Below are positions 48,001 through 57,000 of a DNA stretch of 64,000 nucleotides, one piece after another. Under the pieces are notes generated by a model. The model saw only the letters and a program-made list of their open reading frames with translations. It was not told the DNA's origin and searched no databases. This stretch comes from Prunella strophiata. Taxonomy: Eukaryota > Chordata > Aves > Passeriformes > Prunellidae. The number at the start of each line of letters is the position of its first letter. Within the stretch, counting starts at the first letter, position 1. The position numbers were made by a program, and so were the translations under genes. The stretch lies in assembly GCA_036583965.1 (NCBI GenBank), contig JAZBQD010000001.1, positions 13,045,392-13,109,391 of the forward strand. The letters run 5' to 3'.

Positions 48001-51000
48001 CTCCAGGTCCCTCTGTTCCTGTGGCTGCTGGCCAGATGCCAGGAGCTCCAGCACAGCCGTGCGCAGGATCTCACAGCTGATGTGCCTCGCTAAATCCAGC
48101 AGAGCCTGGCTGCTGCCTGGGGGGCTGCGTGGGGCAGGGACTGGGCTCTCTGCTGCTGCTGATGGCTCCTCCTCCCCGAGGGCAGGAGAACCTGGTGCCT
48201 TTTCCCCCTTGGCAGGCAGAGGCTCGGGGGGCTCTTCCTCCTCAGCAGGAGGAGCAGCGGCTGCCAGCCCATCCTCCGTGGGACTGCCCAGGGCAGAAAA
48301 GGTGCTGGGCAGCTCACGGGCTGCCTCTGCTGCCACCTTGGTGCCCATACTGCTGGGAGAGGTGGGGCCCTCCTGGACACAAGTCTGGGCATCCTCGTCC
48401 TTCTCTGGGTGCAAGGGTTTGTCCCCTATCTTGTAATCGAAGCCTTCTGCCCGCTGGGGCAGCTTTTGGTCGCTCCCATCTTTTTCCCATTGGGGCAGCT
48501 CCTGGGCATTGTAGTCTTTTCCTTGTGATAACTCCTTGTCCCTGTTGTCTCCCCCTTGGAACGACTCTGAGTTTCTCTTGTCTCCTTCCCATTGGAACAT
48601 GTGTGGGTGGCCTTGCACTTCTTCTCCCAAAGGCTCCTGGTGTGCCTCCCCTTCCCACTGGGACAGCTCCTGCCGTGCCTCATCCTCTTTGTCCGACTGG
48701 TACAACTCCTGGACTGTCACACTTTCTTCCCACTGGTACAGCTCTTGCTGTGTGCCATCTCCCCACTGGAGTCTCACACTTACCTCCCTCTGATGCAGTC
48801 TCTTGGTGCCTCACCACTCCCTGTGGGGAAACTTCCTGGATCATCCATTCTTCTTGTCGTTGGAAATACTCTTGGACTGTCACTTCTTCCCACAGGCAAA
48901 ACTCTCGGCCGGGAACGCCTCTCCATGGATCCGTGTCATATTCCCAGTCTTCATCCATGTGGGTAAAGGCCTCCTCCTGCTCAGTGTCCTACAGGGCAGG
49001 CCTGAGCTGCCACTGCCTGCTGAGGGCTGCTGCTCCAGCCAGGGGCAGGGGCATGGGGCTCAGAGCTGGGCTCACCTCTCCGGGCTGACCCTGTCGGGGC
49101 ACAGAGATCCCGGGAGCTGCGTCCTGCTGAGCGAGGGGCTCTGATGGGAATGGGCTCCCCAGGGCTCTGTGTCCCTGAGACACCCCTGGCAGGGCAGGGC
49201 AGGGCTCTGCCGTGTCACAAGGGCATCTCTGCACCACAATGTCCCACATCACCCCGGGCCCTGACACAGCACACCTGTGTCACAAAGGGCCACACCCGGC
49301 ACCCCTGCAGCAGCCGGAATGAGCGCAATTTCCAGATGGAAAAACAGAAGCTGTAGAGACATTTGGCAAAGATGGAAATAAAATTCAAATATCCCAGAGT
49401 TGTGGTTACTGTACCAATTGCAGAAACACTCTGCTGTGGAGACCACTCTGAGCTGGAGAGGAGGGACACAAGGGTGAATAGATGGGACCAGTGGGTAGGA
49501 AGATGGGAAGAATGACAGGATTAGACATCCCCATGGATCTGTTGTGTGGCATAAGCAGAAATACACTTCATTTCCCATTACCAGGGGGTAAATTTTGAAA
49601 CCCAAATGGGAAATTCAGTAGCAAGGGAGGAATTTTGATTTCTTCTTTTCTGATTATCTCTCCCTGCTTTCTAGAGGTGGGAGCACAGAGACAGGTCAGG
49701 CTCTGAAGTACATTCTCCACAAGGGTTTCCCTGGTGGCAGAAACTCCAGTGTCCCTGAAGTCCTGATCATCATTTCGGATGGAAAGTCCCAGGGCAGCAC
49801 TGCAATGCCTGCAATGCAGGTGAAGGAGAGGCACATCACAGTTTTTGCTGTGGGAATCAAGTTTCCAAGGTAGGAAACTCTCCAGAGTGGGAAGTAGACA
49901 CTCAGCTTAGCCAAATGGCCAGTCCTGGTGAGTGAGGGGTCATCTCAGGCTAGATATACATTTTGAAAATAGAAAAGGTGTCTTAGTTTTTGGCAAAGCA
50001 GGGTTGGTTTTGCTTTTTTTTCCCCCTGTAGCTGTGGGTGTATCTTGGAGATAATCCACACCACTTTATCATTGCCAGGGGTGGGGGAAAGGGGCTTCCT
50101 CCCTTCAGAGAGGAAGGGCATTCCTTCCTTCCAAGGAGGGGAGAAAGTGTGGTGGACAAAACAGTCAGTGTTGAGATGGACTTTCCAAGTAAATTAATTA
50201 TAAATTATAAAATTAATATTTTTATTGCTGCTGTTGCTGCTCAATTTCTCATCTCGTTTCTGTTCTCAGTAAATTGTTCTTATCTCAATCCATGATTTTT
50301 GCCTTTCGTGTTTCCAACTGGAGGTGAGAGGGGAAGCAATTGTGGGCTTGGTTTCAGTGAGAACACTAAATTGGGGAATACCATACTTAAACCATGACAA
50401 AAAAAAAAATTTGCAGGGTAATACTGGCACAGGGGGAAACACTGACTTGATGGCTGATGTAGAAGGAGCACCAGAGTTGATGAAGGAAACTTTTCCACTT
50501 AGTAGGGCTATGCTGCTGCCTGAGACTAAACACACCAGGATCTTGGAAACTGAGGAGGGTTATGGTTTTGCATCAACTCTCTGTTGCACAGGGTTGGTTT
50601 TGACTCTTAATTCCTCGTGGGGGAGGCTGAGCAGCTGTCCTGTGCCTTGCTTGGCAGGTGGGAGGAGCTGCAGGTGCTGGCCAGCGAGCCCCCTGAGCGG
50701 CACCTGCTCTTTGCTGGAGACGCTGACGATGCTGCCAACGGCCTGTACAGCACCCTGAGTGACCCTGTCTGCACTGCCACTGCTCCAGGTGACCCTGCTG
50801 GCCACACCTCCACACCCATGCCTTTAGCTTGGACATGGCACTGGGTGAGGAAGATAAGGCAGTGTCAGGAGGCATGCAGGGGATTAGCAGGTGTTGCGCT
50901 TTGAGGTAACCTGTGCCCAAGCAGGATGGCATGCCCTCCAAATACCTCCAAGCTGCAGAATCCTAAATCTTTCTGCTTCCTGATTCACCTCTGAAAATGG

Positions 51001-54000
51001 GAATATTGGCTTTTGCTCATGTGACCAGGGATAGAGGGATAAAGGCAGTTGTGTTAAATTTTCTAATGGACTTGGCTGTGTGTTAAGGGGAGGCACCCAG
51101 GGCTTGCAGGAGTTAGAAAGGATAGACCAAGAGTGGTCCAGAGGCAGCAGAAAATCAAACACATGAATGATAAAGGAACCAAAGGGGCTGAAAAGCTGTC
51201 ACTGAACCATGAACTCAGCAGTGTGAGGTTTATAGCAAAGCAAAGGAGGCTGAATATTTAGGTTCCCAGAAAGTGGAGTAGGCTGCTGATCTTTTCAACA
51301 GGAAATCTCTCCTCTGGGGTCTCACAGAGGCTCTTGGAAGCTCTGCCCAGTCTGTTGTTGTCAGGTAGTTGAAAACAGTTGTCTGCTCTTACAGCCTTTG
51401 TATTTTCAGGCAGTTGAGGCTGGCTTGCCTTTTACTTTGCTGCAGGCTGCAGAGTTGAGTCCCACCCCTGTGAGCGCAGGACCCTGGAGACTGTGAAGGA
51501 GCTGGCTGGCAGCTACGTGTGCTGGAAAGGCTCAAAGCAGCCCCATGCAGTGCAGGCTTCCCTGTGCCCTTTCACCAGGTAAGCTGGGCACCCACAGCTC
51601 TAAAAATGAGTGGGGCTGAGAGATAGCAAATACAGTAATGAGGTTTTTATCTGATCTTGACTCTTTACTCTGGATGAAGATCCCCTCAGAAGACTGGTGC
51701 ACACAGCCTCTAGTCCTAGGAAGAGTCTCTGCTCTGATCATTGGCTGAGAAGCAAGCAAACAAAACAATTTTTTGAGTCTTAAAAACACATCTGTAATCT
51801 TAAAATGAAAAGATTACAATTGAATTCAGAAAAAAAAAAGGTAGCTTTGATGAAATTATGCTTTTCCTTTTGCCATCTCATTTAGAATGGAACTTTTTAA
51901 AAAATACTTATTTTGAAAATCTGTGTTTTCAAAGGAAAATTTGTTTAATTGAAAACACAGTAAGGTCCACCTTGAAGGCACCTTGTTAATATTTAAATTC
52001 ATAACAGATCTTATTCTTCCTGTTTCAGGTGGAAGAGAGTCTTGATAAAACACCCATCCAGATGCTTCCGAACTGTATGTCCAGGTGGGATTTTGCTCTT
52101 CCAAAAACTTTTTAATTTATGAAGCAGGAAAGGTGATAACTAAAGAACAAAAAGACAAGGGTTTGCTTTCACTTCTCAAGAATTTTATTCTGAGTGAGAA
52201 ACTGTGCTCAGTAGATATTTAATCCATTTTTTGTTTCTCTTGGGTATCTATGACTAGAGTTATTTCAGATTAAAATGTCTCCCAATAATTTCTCCTCCAC
52301 TTGAGGAGCCAGTGAATCCTCATCTGTTCATGTTGTGGGGGCAGAGTCTGTTCTCCAGCCAGGGGAGCATGCAGTGATACCTCCAGTCATACTTGGTACC
52401 ATAAGCAGCATCAGGTTAGTGGGGAGCCTGATGATCACCAGCCTAGTTTCTGTGGCTGTTGAAATAGCTGTGCTCCTTCAGGCCTTTCTGCAAGTTCAGG
52501 TGGCAGGCAGTTTCATTTTCTTTACCAGTACAACACTGTCCAAGCAGTAGGCCAGTCCCTGACCCCTTCATTGCTGCTGAAAATCTGTCAGGGCTGCAGG
52601 AACCTTTAGCAATTCTCTGTTCATACAAATATGGTGTCACTGGCATTGTTCCAAATCAAATGAAGTCAGAGTCTGGTTTGCTTTCTTGTCACAGCCTGGA
52701 GAGCCATCCCAAATGGAAATTACCATGGAGGTGAGGGTGCACATGGCTTGTGTTAGTTCAGGCTCTGTAGCAAGAGGGGCAGAGCTGTGACCCTTTTTCC
52801 ACTAACAGGGCTGCTCATGCTGGCAGAGGATGGGGGGCAGGCTCCCTGCTGATGACCTGTCTTTCTCTCCCCTGTCCTGTTCAGACCCTTGTGACTCCCA
52901 GCCATGCCAGAATGGTGGCACGTGTGTCCCAGAGGGACTGGACAGGTACCACTGCCTCTGCCTGCTGGGCTATGGAGGAGACACCCACTGTGGTAGGTGT
53001 GAGCCTGTGCTCTGGCTCCTTCCCTCTCAGCTGGGTCCTGCCTTGGGGATGCTCTTTGTGCCACCCTGGGGACAGCTGGGGTGTGGCCACAGTCCTTGGG
53101 CTTTTCCCCAAAAGGCAGGCTGAGTTTGCTCTCGTGCTGACCATGGCTGGGTCCTGCTGTTCACACACCCTGTGGGGATGAAGAGCACCAGTACTGACAG
53201 TGTCCCCCCTGCATGGCTGCCTTTGTGTCTGAGTGCAGGTGCCATGGGATCAGGGAGAAGAGAGTCACTGGGAGACACAGGGATGTGTCTGTCCCCTCCC
53301 TGCACACATGGGTGCAGCAGGAGCTCCTGGTTTTGGGGGTTCAAGTGTAAAAAAGCCAAAAGCTCCTGATCATTAGAAAACACCTTGTGCTTGCTTTCCC
53401 CAGAACCAAGGTTCCAGCTTCAAAGTGTCTCAGGGTGTCATAGGTGAGGGTCTGGTGCTTGGACTCTCTCCTTTCTCCACTACGGGATTGTGTCATTCAG
53501 AGTGTTCTGCCCACAGCACTAAGAGTGGAGCTGGAATTTCTGATTTGAAGTTTGCCATCCAAAAGTTCATGAATCCCCATGGATATTTCTTGTCTCTGAA
53601 GTCTTTTATGGTGTCCAACCAAAACAAAGCCTGCTCCTGGCTCATTTGTCCTCCAGCTCATGATATGAATGACAGAATGTCTGGGGTGCTGGACACAGTG
53701 TCCCCTCTCCTCGAGGCTTCCAGCTGGCCCCTGCTGGGGTTGCCCTGCAGATGACTGATTGCCTTCTCCCTTTCCAGCAGCAAAGCTGAGCCTCGGGTGC
53801 CGTGTGGATCTCCTGTTCCTGCTGGACAGCTCAGCAGGGGTCACACTGGAGGGGTTCCTGCGCTCCAAGGCCTTCCTCAAGAGATTCCTGCAAGCCATGG
53901 TGGGCCAGGACTCGCCCATGAGCCTGGGGGTGGCCCAGTATGATGATGATGTCAAGGTACCCATTGAGCTGGGCCAACACAAGGACACACTGAGCCTCAT

Positions 54001-57000
54001 GGAGAGTGTTGATGCCTTGAATTTCAGTGGAGGGAGAACCCTGACAGGCAGAGCCCTGCAGTACGTTGCACAGCACGGTTTTAGGAGTACCCCAGTGTTT
54101 GCAGATGTGCAGGAGGATCTCCCACGTGTGGTTGTCCTGCTCACTGACTCCAGGTCCCAGGATTCGGTGGCAGAAGCCGCTAAGTATGCAAAGGACCAAA
54201 ATATCTTCTTGATTGGCATAGGCAGCAGCTTCATGAGAGCAGAGCTGGCCATGGTGACTGGCAATCCACAGCAGACCATTGTCTACTCAGACCCTCAGGA
54301 GCTCTTCAACAGGATGCCAGAGCTGCAGAGAAAAATCTGCAGTGTGGGCAATCCTGAAGGTAAGGCTGTGGTGGAGGCATTGTGGGACAAGTTTGCCAAA
54401 CCATGCAGAGGTGTCCTGAATCCCAGCAGGGAGGAGAGGACAGAAGGACAAATGTCCTTGTTTTTGTTTGTCAGTCACAGGTCCAGGGACTAACCTTCCA
54501 TGAGTGATTTTTGTGGTGGATCTTGTGAAAAGAGATAGCTCACCCTTCACAACGTGGGTGATCAGCAGTGTTGAATTTTGCCCACGATTTCCTCTCACTG
54601 CTGATTTTCAGTCAGTAAGGAGTAGGTGTATATTCTGAGAGATGCCATGTTTGTGCTCCTTCCCACAGGCTGCCAGGCCCAGTCCCTTGACTTGGCATTT
54701 GCTGTGGATGCCTCGTCTGGAGTTGGCCTGCAGAACTTCCTGCGCCTGAGGCGCTTTGTCAGGAGCAGCTGCTTGCACTTCACCCTCGACCGGGACGTCA
54801 CCCAGATTGCCCTGGTGACCTATGGCAGCACAGCTCACACTGCCTTTGCTCTGGACACCCACACAAGCACCTCTGCTCTTCTCCAGGCCATCGAGCAGGT
54901 GCCTTTCCTGGGGCACCCAGCCTCTGCTGGCAGTGCCTTGCTGCACGTCCTCAGCGATGTCATGGCTGTGCAGAAGGGAGCCAGGCCTGGTGTCAGCAAG
55001 GTGCTGGTGCTGCTCACCGGCGGAGGGGGCATGCAGGGTGCAGCTGCCCCAGCTCAGCAGCTGAGGCACAATGGCATCTTGGTGTTTGTGGTTGTCATTG
55101 GGGACACAGAGAGGGATGTGCTGCTGGGAGTTGCTGGCTCTCCCAGCTACCTGCTCCACATCTCCTCCTATGAAGACCTGCAGCATTACCAAGGCCTCAT
55201 CATCGAGAGGATCTGTGAAGGTAGGAGAGCCTGCACTCATCTATCATCTCTTCTCTCTATCAGTGCCACCAGCTGCTGCTGTTGTAGGTTTTATGGTGTT
55301 TTACTGACTGAGCTTGATACCATCTTTTGCATTTTATGGAGGAGGAAAGTATGACACTTTCCTCCGACACAGAAATCTGATGACTGCCCAAAGCAATCCT
55401 GCAGGAATTAGTAACCAGCTTTCCTGAGATTCAGTCCAGTGGGTGAGGTGGGCATAGTGTGACTGTCTCATTCCAGCCCTGCTAGATCCATGTTCTGCTT
55501 TCTCTGAAGGAAAAAGAAGTCTGCTTTTTTTTCTGATGCTGCTTAAATCTGTAGAATTTGCTGTGTGTTACTGAACCCCTTCAGTGTTTCTGGGTGGGGA
55601 GGTTAATGGGCCCCTTTTTTGTGCTGGTCCCTGAGTGAGGTCTCTTGCTCTTTTGTTCAACAGGTTTGTTACCAGGTGTTGGTAAAGTGAGTCTGCAACC
55701 ACTCCTGCTCATCCTTAATATCCCACTACTGAAATTATCATGCAGGCTTTTGAGATGTTGTGTTGCACTGTATTTAACCTTAAAATCAGAATCCATCTAT
55801 TTTGAAACCTTCAGACTGCTAAACTAGGCCCTCAGACAAATTGTGATTTATCTTATTTGTAGGACCAAATCCTTATCTTCAAAGTAAAAGGGAAGAATTT
55901 TCAAATATTTGTGTAAAAACTCATGTTTGGGGATTGAAAAAAAAAAAAAGGTGAGGTTTCTTCAAAAATTTGAGTCATGAGTGCCAGTCCTCCAGGCTCT
56001 GCAGATGGTTCCTACCTGAGCTTTTCAGTGTGTTTCTGTTGCAGTGGGACTTCCAGCTGTGTTAGTACAAAAACAATGTATTGCATCTCGAAATTAGCTA
56101 AAACACCAGGGGTGAAGGGGAGGAGACAGCAAGGTTCAATGAGTCAGGGTAATAACATTTCATTTCCTGAGACTGAATTGCTGCTTTCATTTCATGTGCA
56201 GGTAAATCACAGTTTGTACATAGGCTGGGACCAAGGGTGATGCAAAGATAAGCCCTTCACTCAGTCTTCTACTCCCAAATCCAAGGCTTAATAACAGGAT
56301 CATTGTCTGTGAAAGGACTTTAAAAAATTTAGGATTCATTATAGAAGTATTTGAGAAACAGACCCTGCCTCTGTGTACCTGGAATATGGTATTAGTTCTG
56401 AGGCTCATCTGAAAAGGGTCCAGAAAAAAAGGACCCAGGGTTTAGGAGAAAAGTTCCCAAGCATTAAATATATAAGAATCAGATTATAATGGAAATATGA
56501 GTTATTTGGATTATCAAAGTGCAAGAACCTTATTTAAGGTATGTTAGCAGCAGGCTTGAGTTCAGAGAAATGGTGTTGAGGCAGAATGATTCCCCACAGC
56601 AGAGTCTGGGGAGCATCCCTGGAGGGAGGAGGTGCACACATGACCTGCAGAGCAGAGCACCATGGAACAGCTCCCTGGGGAGCAGCAGCACCTGGAGGAT
56701 GGGTGGTGTGTCCAGGAGATCCAGCTTTCATTGCCAGTGGCTTTTCCAGCCCAATGAAGGTGTCCATCCCTGGGAATACTCTCTCAGGCAGGACCCCAGC
56801 TCAGAAACTCCATGATGACAAAAATGTTTTTGAACCTGGCTTGGTTCCCTATAAAATCAACTGGAGCTAAAGACTGATATGTGTCAGGCCTAGGACTGTC
56901 AAAAAAAAAAAAAAAAAAACCAAAAACCAAACCAAACCAAAACAAAAATTTCAGTTATAACTTTGCCACTTTGCCAGTGTTAGGTGTAGGCTGAGACTTG

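Larger units (their letters stand above)
39519..49674 (+). other. VWA2: VWA2 intron 4, 10.2 kb inside the VWA1 domain
   Basis: Defined by the donor TTCAG|GTCAGC at 39519 and the acceptor TTTCTAG before 49675, joined in phase 2. It carries the 67-bp satellite, CR1 and LTR fragments, a pyrimidine tract and an antisense gene. All other VWA2 introns are under about 3 kb. Confidence 0.9.
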
